64,000 nucleotides of DNA, from positions 1-64,000 of the forward strand of contig CAVOHC010000002.1 in NCBI GenBank assembly GCA_963695645.1. Reading direction: 5' to 3'. The notes beneath the pieces are model-generated. The model was not told the DNA's origin and did not search any database. It saw only the letters and a program-made list of their open reading frames with translations. Source of the stretch: DATBGO01 sp963695645. Its GTDB lineage: Bacteria > Actinomycetota > Actinomycetes > Streptosporangiales > Streptosporangiaceae. Position 1 is the stretch's first letter, and every line of letters starts with the position of its first letter. The translations under genes and the position numbers were made by a program. Positions 16,434 to 25,664 of this stretch are shown here, in pieces.

Positions 16434-16487
16434 CCTCGCACGCCCAGGCGAACAGCCGCCGCAGCACCGGCTCTGCCGACTGGACCC

Positions 16488-16988
16488 TTACGGCGGGATG
16501 ATGGTAACCGCGACGTTGGGCACCCGGCTCACCACGCCGGCGATCTTGTCCGCCGTGCGGCCGTGCAGCAGCCTGCCCAGCAGCGGCGAGAAACTGCGCC
16601 CGGGGAAGATCACGGTAACCTGAGCGCCCAGCGATTCCGCCTCGTGGCGGACGAGGTCGGCGGCGCGCCGGGTCAGCCTCCGGTCCGGACAATCCACGAA
16701 CTCCAGCGACACGCCACAGTCTGGCAGCCAGGCAGCACGAAGCCGCTCCGCCTGCTGGCTGTCGATGACGAAGTGCACAGCACGCATCGTCGAGGGCCGC
16801 AGGCTCCTCGCATACCGCAGCGCGGCGATCGTGGACGGGTCAAGATCGTCCACGAAAACGATAACCACACCGCGGCTGTGGTGCGGCGTTTCCTCCATGC
16901 CAGCCTCCACGCGCCACATGCCTTCCCGGGCAACGTAACACGCGTCCAGGGTCTCCATTCGAGCGGACCAGGCGAGCAAGGACCGCAA
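16488..16988 (-). pseudogene. Cytoplasmic C-terminal domain of an APC permease, without its membrane part
   Basis: The 166-codon frame contains GVVIVFVDDLDPSTIAALRY, an AVHFVID strand, LEFVDCPDRRLTRRAADLV and VTVIFPGRSFSPLLGRLLHG, ending with HANVTF-like VPNVAVTIIPP. This Rossmann-like, Usp-related domain is known to me as the C-terminal tail of some actinobacterial APC permeases. No transmembrane segment precedes it, and the frame begins in unrelated sequence. It is most likely a truncated remnant, though an in-frame ATG before EETPHHSRG could allow expression of the soluble domain. Confidence 0.5.
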
Positions 16989-17286
16989 GATGCTGTGGTC
17001 GTGGCAGTCAGCCGCGCCAAGAGCTTGTGGCTACTCCGGTCAAATGGAGACCCCCGACACGCGTTATGCCCGCATCGACGGGCGCCGGGCAGCGGTGAGA
17101 TCGGGTGGCCGGCGGCCGGTATGCGGGCGGAAGGGCTGGTGTCCTCCCCCGAGCCCGCCGTAGGAGTATCTGTGGCTCCCGGAACCCGTCAAGCCCGTCT
17201 GTCGCCGCAGGGCGATCACCTCGGTAAAGGCTGCATGATTCATTTGCACGCGAAGACGCGGTGGCAAGCCGACTCGCTTCCTCGCT

Positions 17287-17505
17287 ACTGAGGCTCGCCG
17301 ACTTGGACGAGGACTTCGCCGTCGTTGCCGCCGAGCAGGAAGGTGAGCCGGTGCAGGTCGATGCATAGCTGCTTGATCGCCTAGCCGCGGCTGCGGAGAA
17401 AGCAGCTAGGGAGGCGCCGAGGTTGTCGGCGTGGCTGGTGAGCTAGTCGGTGAGGAACTGCAGCAGTTCGGCGAGTTCGGCCGCATCGACGGTATCGATG
17501 CTGGT
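17287..17505 (-). pseudogene. Decayed hypothetical gene
   Basis: The minus strand reads SIDTVDAAELAELLQFLTD, an in-frame TAG, then LTSHADNLGASLAAF, and after a frame change AIKQLCIDLHRLTFLLGGND followed by GEVLVQVGEPQ. The pieces are coherent helical protein interrupted by a stop and a frameshift, so a former gene is likely. No family name can be given. The 250 bp between 17030 and 17286 hold nothing recognisable. Confidence 0.4.
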
Positions 17506-17572
17506 GCTGGTCGCAAACCTCGCGGGGTCAGCTCGCTCGCTTGCGCAGGAGGCCGCCAATACACCGTCGAGT

Positions 17573-17620
17573 GCGGTGATCCCGCCCGATCTCACCGATC
17601 GGGCGGGATCTCATCACCGC
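17573..17620. terminator. Strong hairpin downstream of the secreted-protein gene
   Basis: CCCGCCCGATC (17581-17591), loop TCACC, then GATCGGGCGGG (17597-17607) is a perfect 11-bp stem. An outer stem GCGGTGAT (17573-17580) pairs with ATCACCGC (17613-17620) across a 5-base bulge. It lies 45 bp past the stop of the minus-strand gene at 17665. No T-run follows on either strand, which is common in high-GC actinobacteria. Confidence 0.55.
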
Positions 17621-17664
17621 TGGCTGGCTAATTCATGCACCGCTCGGCGGTACGCCGGATGAGC

Positions 17665-18174
17665 TCATGGTATATTCTCGCATTGGTGCCCGATTTCTGT
17701 GTGAGAACCGTTGCTGTTGAGTCGCCATGTGTTGGCGCAGTAATCGCCCTCCTCTACATAGACGTTATAATACGAGGTGATCGAGAGGGTAGCCCCCGGG
17801 TAGACCGTGTAAAACGCCGTGCATGCCACTGTGCCCCGTGGGTCGTGGGTGCAGACTTGAATTGTGCGGGCCGCGTTGATGACTTTTGCCGATGCCTTCA
17901 CGGACACGAGGTAGGCGCCGCTTCTATTGACGACTACGCAGGTGTAGACGTTTCCGCTGGACGATCCATACCCACACGAGGTGTAGAGGGTGTCCGGGGC
18001 GAGTTCGTTCGCGAGCGCCAAGCTGGAGCTTGTTTTCGCGGAATGGGTCGCGGCTGCTGTGGATGCCTGTACTGGGGCGCCGACCGCTAGGATGGGCGCA
18101 ACGATTGCAGCGGCGATGAAGGCCAGCCTGAGCAAGCGCCGTGACCGGCCTGCGCGAAAGTGGTGTTCCTTCAT
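17665..18174 (-). CDS. Secreted protein of unknown function
   Basis: A 169-residue exported protein. The N-terminus is basic (MKEHHFRAGRSRRLLRL), followed by a hydrophobic core and a likely signal peptidase I site after VGAPVQA near residue 37. The mature part is Ser/Thr/Tyr-rich with several Cys residues (TSCGYGSSSGNVYTCVVV, IQVCTHDP, VACTAF, DYCANTW) that could form disulphides, and looks like an all-beta domain. The ATG at 18174 is chosen over an upstream one because AAGGA precedes it and the signal peptide begins there. No family recognised. It has its own hairpin downstream. Confidence 0.7.
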   Translation of the reverse strand: MKEHHFRAGRSRRLLRLAFIAAAIVAPILAVGAPVQASTAAATHSAKTSSSLALANELAPDTLYTSCGYGSSSGNVYTCVVVNRSGAYLVSVKASAKVINAARTIQVCTHDPRGTVACTAFYTVYPGATLSITSYYNVYVEEGDYCANTWRLNSNGSHTEIGHQCENIP

Positions 18175-18804
18175 TTTGGGATCCTTCTCGAATAGAGAGT
18201 GACCGACGGATATGCATGTCGGCTGATTCAAGGATTGTCAGGCCCAGGTGAGATCTGCCCATTGGGGAAAATCGGATCTAGTGCCGCCTGTCAGCTGAGG
18301 ACATGCCGATGACGCACATCGCCGAAGCGACCTTCACCAGCCCGGATCGGGTGCGTGAAAGCGCTGACGCGGGTGGTGGGGAGCTGGCCGGGTGGGGATC
18401 GGGCGCGCCTGCCGACGGCGCCGGTAGGGCTGCCATAACGATCGAAGCACTTCCTGGGCGCTGCATCGCTGTGGTGCTCCCGGTGCCGGACGACTCGGGC
18501 AGCCAGCCATGCCAGCGCCTTTGTTTCCGCCGCCTTCGGCCCGGTGCGCTCCGGTCCGCTAATCCCCATCCCAGCATCCGGCTTAAGTTGGCTCGGTGGA
18601 CCCACACCCAGTGGCCCAATGTGGACAATAAGAGCAGTCCCAGGTTTCATAAAGTAACCGATTGGTTATAGTATTGTGACTTTGGAAACTTTGGCACATA
18701 AGGAGGCTGAGCAGGTAGCTGACGTACCTCTCGCAGCTCGCGGGCCTAGCGTGAAGATCATCGCGTAGAACGTGGCCAGCCCCTGCGGTGCCTGGCCGAG
18801 GCCC
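18175..18804. other. Stretch with gene fragments but no intact gene
   Basis: The plus strand at about 18300-18356 reads MTHIAEATFTSPDRVRE, which resembles the helix-turn-helix start of IS630-type transposases, but the frame then leaves that family. The 18640-18700 part is unusually AT-rich (TTATAGTATTGTGACTTTGG). No complete gene is visible on either strand. Confidence 0.3.
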
Positions 18805-18918
18805 GTCGAAGCGCACGTCAGCCATCTCCTCACCAAGCTCGACATCGACTACTCGGACACTGCACACTGGCGCGTCCTCGCCGTCCTGTCCTACCTCAAC
18901 TCGGACACGTCGCCATGA
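18805..18918 (+). pseudogene. LuxR-type helix-turn-helix C-terminal remnant
   Basis: The frame reads VEAHVSHLLTKLDIDYSDTA and then HWRVLAVLSYLNS before TGA. VEAHVSHLLTKL is the recognition helix of LuxR-type response regulators (usual form VEAHVSRLLTKL), but the continuation is atypical and the receiver domain is absent. The stop overlaps the ATG of the next fragment (ATGA), the arrangement of a former regulator-ABC transporter operon. Confidence 0.45.
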
Positions 18919-19214
18919 CCAGAGCCTTGCCATGTGCTGTGGAGCTGCACGACCTCACCAAGCTGCACGACCTCACCAAGTCGTTCGGGGACGTTCTCGC
19001 GGTCGACGAGGTGAGCGCCGTCGCGCTGCCGGGAGAGGTCACGGCCCTGCTCGGGCCCAACGGTGTCGGCAAGACCACTACCCTCCGCATGCTCCTGGGT
19101 CTCGTGGCGCGCCGCCGCCGATACCGCTCTCACCATGCCCGCTCGCCTGTGCTCGGCGCGGTGCGTGTTAGCCGCTGCGGTCCCGGCTCGGAGGTGTCGG
19201 GCAGGGGCCGTTAG
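18915..19214 (+). pseudogene. ABC transporter ATPase, N-terminal stub
   Basis: The frame begins MTRALPCAVELHDLTK and has a good Walker A in LLGPNGVGKTTTLRMLLGL (residues ~50-68), as in drug-export (CcmA/DrrA-type) ATPases. After LVARR the text becomes unrelated Arg-rich sequence, so the signature motif, Walker B and switch His are gone. An 18-bp tandem duplication near the start adds LHDLTK twice. It is a truncated, non-functional copy. Confidence 0.6.
18945..18980 (+). repeat. 18-bp perfect tandem duplication
   Basis: CTGCACGACCTCACCAAG at 18945-18962 is repeated exactly at 18963-18980. The duplication is in frame and adds six residues to the first strand of the ATPase stub. Confidence 0.9.
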
Positions 19215-19435
19215 CACTGCCATGTAGCTGTCCAGTGTTGAGGTCATGCCCGTGACACGCAGATCGGCCAACTTTGCGCTCTTCAGCGTTGGCGCTTGGC
19301 GGCACTGGTTGCCGTACCGAACGGCTCCGTACGCGTTCTCCCTGATCACACCCGCCGGGGGCTGGAGGGAGGTGGCGGCCTGCCCGGCCATGTTTAGGAT
19401 ATTCTTAATGTGTTGTTGTCCAGGGGGAGGAGCGC

Positions 19436-19810
19436 GTGGAGTGGGAGATCTTGATGACCACACAGGTGGAGGCGTTCCTGGATGACCTGTACGACTCTGA
19501 CCCGCTGAGCCACCAGCTGGTCAACCAGGCCATCCTGGTCCTGGAGCGCAACGGCCCGGCAGAGGGCCGGCCGCTGGTGGACACGGTGACGGCATCGCGG
19601 ATCGCCAACATGAAGGAGCTGCGGCCGCCGTCGGGCGGCCGCAGCGAGGTGCGGATCTTGCTGGTCTTCGACCCGTGGCGGTCAGCGGTGCTGTTGGTTG
19701 CGGGGGATAAGTCACGGCAATGGGCCCGGTGGTACCGGACGGCGATTCCGCAGGCTGAGCAGTTGTATGAGGATTACCTGGCAGGGCGGGCGAAGGAGAT
19801 GGCAATATGA
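19436..19810 (+). CDS. RelE/HigB-type toxin (phage-derived Gp49-like family)
   Basis: A 124-residue toxin of the type II family. Typical marks are the start MEWEILMTTQVEAFLDDLYD, the central LVDTVTASRIANMKELRPPS, the strand RSEVRILLVFDPWRSAVLLV, and the GDKSRQWARWYRTAIPQAEQ block with conserved Lys/Arg/Trp residues. The expected activity is ribosome-dependent mRNA cleavage. GTG at 19436 is preferred over the ATG six codons later since GGGGGAGGAG precedes it. It overlaps the antitoxin by 4 bp (ATGA), toxin first, as in HigBA-type modules. Confidence 0.85.
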   Translation: MEWEILMTTQVEAFLDDLYDSDPLSHQLVNQAILVLERNGPAEGRPLVDTVTASRIANMKELRPPSGGRSEVRILLVFDPWRSAVLLVAGDKSRQWARWYRTAIPQAEQLYEDYLAGRAKEMAI

Positions 19811-20127
19811 GCGGCGTTTCGCGGTGGCGGGACTCCGGGCACCTAGAGCGCGCGGTGGACACCGCCGGAGGGCCGGAGGCGTTTGATGCGGCGGTCGCCG
19901 GGATGCTCGATGATGCCCGCGGCTGGCGGCTGGCGGAGATGCGCCGTCGGCGCGGGATGACTCAGGAGCAGGTCGCTGCACGGATGGGCGTGTCGGTGGC
20001 GCGGGTGTCTCAGATCGAGGGCGGCGATGTGTCCACCCAGGAGGTCCTGAACCGTTTCGTCACCGCGCTTGGCGGCACCCTGAAGCTGATCGCGGACTTC
20101 GGCGACGAGCAGCTCAAGATCGCGTGA
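19807..20127 (+). CDS. XRE-family antitoxin (HigA-like)
   Basis: A 106-residue protein with a C-terminal helix-turn-helix: LAEMRRRRGMTQEQVAARMG followed by VSVARVSQIEGGDVSTQEVL (residues ~40-80), then a short strand GGTLKLIADFGDEQL. It would neutralise the upstream toxin and repress the operon. Its start lies inside the toxin stop codon. A perfect 8-bp stem hairpin follows 14 bp after its stop. Confidence 0.87.
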   Translation: MSGVSRWRDSGHLERAVDTAGGPEAFDAAVAGMLDDARGWRLAEMRRRRGMTQEQVAARMGVSVARVSQIEGGDVSTQEVLNRFVTALGGTLKLIADFGDEQLKIA

Positions 20128-20140
20128 TCAGGGAGTACTA

Positions 20141-20164
20141 GGGCTCTGTGGTAAGCCAGAGCCC
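20141..20164 (+). terminator. Hairpin terminator after the toxin-antitoxin operon
   Basis: GGGCTCTG (20141-20148), loop TGGTAAGC, CAGAGCCC (20157-20164). The stem is perfect; no T-run follows. Its position between convergent genes (antitoxin plus strand, maturase minus strand ending at 20206) fits a bidirectional terminator. Confidence 0.6.
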
Positions 20165-20205
20165 CCGGGCGGCCAGTCCATCCGGAACGGCTCCGCACTT
20201 CGGTC

Positions 20206-21648
<1,443 letters not shown>

Positions 21649-22050
21649 AGGTCAGACACCACCTTGAAGTCGTCCCTCATGCTCACGGCTCCCGCGCATG
21701 GCCAGGCAACCGGTCCAGGCACGTCTTCTTCTCCCGCCACAATGTCCCGTCGTTGCCAAGCGCCGCAACCCGATCAGAGGGCAGCACGAGCCCGCTTCAC
21801 CTCGGTCACCGGCCGGACGAACTCGAGCATCCCCGGCTGCGCCGGACTCGTCGAGCACGGCGACCGTCGACTCGGGGACCTCGATGAAGGCCCCGGGCAG
21901 GTCGTTCAGGCGATTCCTGCAGCGCTGCGCCCGTGCCTTCCGCAAGCCGACAGGGGATCCCGCTGCAGCCACCAACACGGAGAGCCACGGATCTGTCGCG
22001 CTTGGGACAGCCTGATTAAATCTGGGGCCGCGCCAGATGCGCGCTGCCTC
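21649..22050. other. Stretch without a confident gene
   Basis: Minus-strand frames contain a protein-like run (GAFIEVPESTVAVLDESGAA) but no start signal or family can be assigned. It separates the divergent maturase and GAP genes and may be decayed coding DNA. Confidence 0.3.
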
Positions 22051-22075
22051 GCTTCATCCCGTCAGGACGATGCGC
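22051..22075 (+). promoter_or_regulatory. Conserved TTCATCCC-TCAGGA-GATG element, copy 1 (before GAP gene)
   Basis: GCTTCATCCCGTCAGGACGATGCGC shares its core with 28729-28753, 31443-31467 and 36483-36507. It lies 164 bp before the GTG of the GAP-family gene. It is the most diverged copy, and no LuxR tail precedes it. Confidence 0.45.
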
Positions 22076-22238
22076 GCTGCCCCTCTCGGCGGCAGAGTGG
22101 GGCGCGATGCAGGCAACGATGCCGCATCCGCATGAGGTGATCCAGCTCCCGGAACGCAAGCCACCGGACCTGGCGGACGGCCCAGGTGCGGGCAGCTCCG
22201 GGACAGGTGCCAGCCCAGCTGTGGCGAAGGAGGCAGAT

Positions 22239-22759
22239 GTGACCATCGGTGAGGCGATCGGCGGCATCCTGCCGCTGGCGATTGCCGTGGACATCAGCGT
22301 GCTGTCCATCATCGCGGTCATCCTGATGCTGATCACGCCCAGGGCGCGCAGCAACGGTTCCGCGTTCGTGTCGGGCTGGGTACTGGGGCTGGTTGTCGTC
22401 GGCGGGCTGGTGCTCATCATCGCTGACGCGGCCGGTGTCTCCAGCAGCAGCGGCCCTTCCACCGCGGCCTACGCCATCAAGCTGGCCCTGGGGGTGTTGC
22501 TCCTGCTCCTGGCGGTCAGGCAGTGGCGCAGCCGTCCCGGGCCCGGCGAGCAGGCCCCGGCGCCGAAGTGGATGGCAGCCCTGGACAGCTTCACCCCGGT
22601 CAAGTCGCTCGGCCTGGGTGCGGCAATGTCGGGGGTGAACCCCAAGAACCTTGCCCTGGGCGTGAATGGCTGGCCGCCAACAACGCGGCCATCATGATCG
22701 TGGTCTTCCTCGTCTTCGGGTTCGTGCTCATCGGGCAGGGCATCGCCGGCCTGTCCTGA
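22239..22759 (+). pseudogene. GAP family (Sap-like) membrane protein with internal deletion and frameshift
   Basis: GTG at 22239 after AAGGAGG opens MTIGEAIGGILPLAIAVDIS and the typical DSFTPVKSLGLGAAMSGVNP-type motif with NPKNLALGV. The frame then ends prematurely. The expected C-terminal piece continues in another frame as LAANNAAIMIVVFLVFGFVL, then IGQGIAGLS. About 50 residues (two helices) between NPKNLALGV and AANNAAIM are missing, so the break near 22660 combines a deletion with a frame change. Intact family members are six-helix proteins linked to glycolipid export in mycobacteria. An intact paralogue lies at 23867-24553. Confidence 0.7.
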
Positions 22760-22884
22760 GGTAACTGGGTGCCGATGTGTGCCTGCGTGCCGTGGTCATC
22801 ACCGGCCATCGGGCGACCAGATAGACGTTCTTGCCCGGCCTCTGGATTCACCGCCGCGAGGATGGAGAGGATGGACTGGCGACA

Positions 22885-23061
22885 ATGCCAGCAAACCACC
22901 CGGAGCCGGGTCCGCGGGAGCCAAGCCCGCAGGTCCTGCCGGATCCCGTGGCCCTGCTGCGCAGCCGGAGCTATCTGATGCTGCTGGCTTGGGCGGCGAT
23001 CCTGGGCATGCCGATCTCCGCTGCCAGTGCCGGGCATGACGCTCGCGATTGCGAATGCTGA
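22885..23061 (+). pseudogene. ClC chloride channel, N-terminal stub
   Basis: The short frame carries PDPVALLRSRSYLMLLAWAA and ILGMPISAAS, which match the cytoplasmic start and first helix of actinobacterial ClC channels. The sequence then leaves the family (AGHDARDCEC) and stops. The remaining ~400 residues are missing. It abuts the end of the convergent K+ channel gene. Confidence 0.55.
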
Positions 23062-23075
23062 AGCGCCCAGCATGG

Positions 23076-23795
23076 TTAGGAGCCGGTTCGCTCGCCGCGC
23101 CTGGGCCGCATACTGCTGATGATCTTCCCGACGGCCACGACGAGGAACAGCTGCCCGACCACCGCCTCAAGTACCGCGAACGTCTGCCCGGGATTGGCGG
23201 CCGGCACCAGGTTCCCGTACCCGACGGTTGTCATCGTGACGAAGCTGAAGAACAGGTCCTGGCTGAGCGAGCCGTCCCCGGCCGGGCCGAAGAACGGCAC
23301 GCTGCCGAACTCGCCGGCCGCCTTGTAGGCGAAGGCGAAGAACATGCCGATCAGCAGGTAGGCAGCGACGGCGCCGAGCAGCGTCTCGGTGTCGATCTGC
23401 CGCCGCATGATCAGATGGCGCACGATGGAAAATGGTGCGATCAGGTACAGCAGGCAACAGACGGTGAAAATCCCGCCCAGCTGGTCACCAGGCTTGTGCA
23501 TGAAGAAGCTCAGGCCCGCGACGATTGCGGTGAGGCACAGCACGATGTCGGCGACGAGCCGTACCATACGGTGCGCCTGCGAAGTCCGGAGTGTGAGCCA
23601 GACCGTGGCCAGCTGGACGGTGAGCACGATCGAAGCCGCCCGCGCCTCGGTCACCGAGACGGACACCACGTAGGTCACCACGACGAGCAGCAGCACGAGT
23701 CCGTAGCTGTCTGCCGAGACGAAGGAGCGCCCGAGGCGGCGCCACCACCTGGACTCGGCGCTCGCCGCGCCACCGTCGTCAACGAAGTCCGGCAA
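23076..23795 (-). CDS. Two-pore-helix type potassium channel protein (ion_trans_2)
   Basis: A 239-residue membrane protein with about six hydrophobic helices. The pore helix and selectivity filter are clear: FSFVTMTTVGYGNLVPAA, with TVGYG at residues 190-194. The S4-like region (SIVRHLIMRRQ) has three basic residues but no regular Arg-x-x-Arg pattern, so voltage sensing is doubtful. No RCK or cyclic-nucleotide domain follows: the protein ends about 15 residues after the last helix. The start is TTG with GGAGG seven bases upstream. It is the last gene of the minus-strand block. Confidence 0.88.
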   Translation of the reverse strand: MPDFVDDGGAASAESRWWRRLGRSFVSADSYGLVLLLVVVTYVVSVSVTEARAASIVLTVQLATVWLTLRTSQAHRMVRLVADIVLCLTAIVAGLSFFMHKPGDQLGGIFTVCCLLYLIAPFSIVRHLIMRRQIDTETLLGAVAAYLLIGMFFAFAYKAAGEFGSVPFFGPAGDGSLSQDLFFSFVTMTTVGYGNLVPAANPGQTFAVLEAVVGQLFLVVAVGKIISSMRPRRGERTGS

Positions 23796-23866
23796 CTGAC
23801 CTCCAAATGCCGCTGAGGAAGGTTCTTGAACCGGCCGCAGATGTTGCCGACGGCCGGGCCGGCAGG

Positions 23867-24553
23867 TCAGATCAGGCGTACCAGGGCGCTGATGGCCAGG
23901 TAGGCGCCCAGGATCAGGGCGGTGTAGGCCATCAGCCGCCGGGCGTGGCTGAGCAGCCAGTCCTGGCTGTGCTTGAGCACCGCTTTGGTGGCCTCGGGCC
24001 GGAGTTCCAGGAACGCGAAGGGAATGATGATCAGCGAGAACTCGATGAGGACGAAGAGGACGACCGCGACGACCTGGGTCGCCGTGGAGGTTTTCCCGGT
24101 GACCAGATTGTGCAGCGCGCTCAGGTAGGCGGCGCCGGGGAGGCCAACCAGCGCGCCGACGAGCACGGCGAGCCCGAGCCGGGGCTCAGCCAGCACCCGC
24201 TGCGCCCAGCCGTCCTTCTTCTCTGACTTCGGCGGCTGCCCGTCCTTAGCCGGGACGGGTGCCTTGCGCCGGCCGTGCAGGCGGCCGGTTGCGACCAGCG
24301 CGCCGACGGCGAGCAGGAGCAGGCCGAGGGCCAGGTCGACGCCCGCGCTGACCGTTTTCTGGGAGTTGATGGCATCGGCGTGGAGGACGAGCACGTCCAG
24401 CCAGCCGATCGTCAGGGCTACGGTCAGGCCGCCGAGCAGCAGGCTCAGGAACATTGCCCGCGGCCGCCGGTTCTCGATCAGCAGCAGATCGACGGCCAGC
24501 AGCTTCGGGTTCAGCGCCGCGGCGAACGCCAGCGCGAAGAACCCGGCGTTCAT
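23867..24553 (-). CDS. GAP family (Sap-like) membrane protein
   Basis: A 228-residue protein with six predicted helices and a polar loop (residues ~97-118, HGRRKAPVPAKDGQPPKSEK). The conserved helix-1 motif AALNPKLLAVDLLLIENRRP and the PGAAYLSALHNLV segment place it in the GAP/Sap family (Pfam SfLAP), whose best known member aids sulfolipid-1 transport in mycobacteria. It starts six bp after the stop of the small gene upstream, so they are co-transcribed. A 14-residue fragment of the same motif survives at 38.4 kb. Confidence 0.85.
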   Translation of the reverse strand: MNAGFFALAFAAALNPKLLAVDLLLIENRRPRAMFLSLLLGGLTVALTIGWLDVLVLHADAINSQKTVSAGVDLALGLLLLAVGALVATGRLHGRRKAPVPAKDGQPPKSEKKDGWAQRVLAEPRLGLAVLVGALVGLPGAAYLSALHNLVTGKTSTATQVVAVVLFVLIEFSLIIIPFAFLELRPEATKAVLKHSQDWLLSHARRLMAYTALILGAYLAISALVRLI

Positions 24554-24559
24554 CGCCGG

Positions 24560-24847
24560 TCAGCAAGCATCGGTCCTCGTCCCCGCACGGGCACATGCCG
24601 GCTGGCGATGCAGCCTGAGGTGCCTGTCGTATTCGGCCACGCCGTCCGCGATCGGATATGGCCCGCGGATCCGCTGAAACTCTGGCGAGACTTCGGAGTA
24701 ATCCTGGTAGGGATGGTCGCCGCAGTCGCAGCAGATGATCTCAAACACGTTGGTATAGCCGCCTTCTGGCCGGCCTTCCGCGATGCGGACCGGCTGGCGC
24801 CTCAGAACTGCTGTCCAGCCGTCTCCGGGCTGGTCACAGCTCGCCAT
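24560..24847 (-). CDS. Small conserved-type hypothetical protein (95 aa)
   Basis: The ATG at 24847 has a strong ribosome site (AAAGGAGGCAGGC). The product contains GGYTNVFEIICCDCGDHPYQ and DYSEVSPEFQRIRGPYPIAD, with a CCDC cluster and a His-rich RHLRLHRQ segment that could bind metal. No family name can be given. It is short and soluble, and directly precedes the GAP gene. The longer frame starting at 25048 is rejected because its N-terminus overlaps a decayed gene. Confidence 0.65.
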   Translation of the reverse strand: MASCDQPGDGWTAVLRRQPVRIAEGRPEGGYTNVFEIICCDCGDHPYQDYSEVSPEFQRIRGPYPIADGVAEYDRHLRLHRQPACARAGTRTDAC

Positions 24848-24878
24848 GCCTGCCTCCTTTTCGATCTCTGCGGAACTG

Positions 24879-25101
24879 TCAGTGACCGTCGCGTTCCTCC
24901 AGCTCGGCCGCGATGTCATAGCCGGGTGCGGTCGCCACAGAGGGCGGCGCAGACGACCCGGCTGAGGCCGGCCATCGAGGCGATCGCCAGCAGCACCTGC
25001 CTGGAAACGTCGATCATGACGAGCGGGAACCCGTAGGCATATGCGCACCTGCCGCGGACGTAAGCGATCTGCTCCCTGACCCGGCCTGCCGGTGACGTCA
25101 A
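24879..25101 (-). pseudogene. Chimeric remnant: DUF1254 N-terminus joined to a CMD-like C-terminus
   Basis: The minus strand reads YGFPLVMIDVSRQVL, the start motif of DUF1254 proteins, then directly LLAIASMAGLSRVVCAA. After a frame change it gives GYDIAAELEERDGH and a stop. The second part closely matches the end of the intact CMD-like protein at 31516-31875 (LLAIAPVAGLGRVVSAA ... GYDIAAALEEPDGN). Deletion between two unrelated genes followed by frameshift explains it. Confidence 0.6.
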
Positions 25102-25117
25102 GGCCCGCTATGCAGCG

Positions 25118-25633
25118 TCAGACGCCGCTTTCGGCCATTTTCTGCTGCGCGTCGGCGATCGCGCCCTTGAGGGCCTTTACGTGGTGGCCTTCTGCCTCGC
25201 CGACGACTTTCTTGATGGCGCGGGTTACGGCGGGCTCGACTTTGGCGGCTGCGGAGTGCGGGTAGGCGAGGATCAGGCCGGCGCCGCCGACCGGGATGGT
25301 GGCCCCGGCCTGTTCCTCGAGTTTGCTGGCGGTCCTGCGGTGCAGCAGCTTGCCGGCCCCGGCGCCGATGACCGCGCCGATCGCGGTCGCGGCCAGCAGC
25401 GGCGGTGCGAACAATCCGACCGCGAACCCGACGGCGCCCAGGCCCGCGGCGCCTTCGCGGACCATGTGGTCGGTCTGCTCCACAGACAGGTCGCCTTTGA
25501 GGTCTTTGCTGACGACCACCGCGCCGTGCAGGTAGCCGCCGCTGGCCAGGGCCGCCTCGTAGTCGTCGTGGGCGGCATCTTTGGACAGGTAACCGCCGAT
25601 CAGCACGTCGGTCGTCTCGTCATCGAACTTCAT
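25118..25633 (-). CDS. DUF1269 family membrane-associated protein
   Basis: A 171-residue protein. The N-terminal part has DVLIGGYLSKDAAHDDYEAA and a ferredoxin-like strand pattern. The centre is a glycine-zipper hairpin (GLGAVGFAVGLFAPPLLAAT, AIGAVIGAGAGKL; residues ~68-105) that could insert in the membrane. The C-terminus is helical. The ATG at 25633 has GGAGG upstream. It lies 31 bp after the sulfatase stop, hence probably the same transcript. The family is often found in stress loci; the molecular role is unknown. Confidence 0.82.
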   Translation of the reverse strand: MKFDDETTDVLIGGYLSKDAAHDDYEAALASGGYLHGAVVVSKDLKGDLSVEQTDHMVREGAAGLGAVGFAVGLFAPPLLAATAIGAVIGAGAGKLLHRRTASKLEEQAGATIPVGGAGLILAYPHSAAAKVEPAVTRAIKKVVGEAEGHHVKALKGAIADAQQKMAESGV

Positions 25634-25664
25634 GGAGAACCTCCTCAAGCCGGACGGGCGGGGC

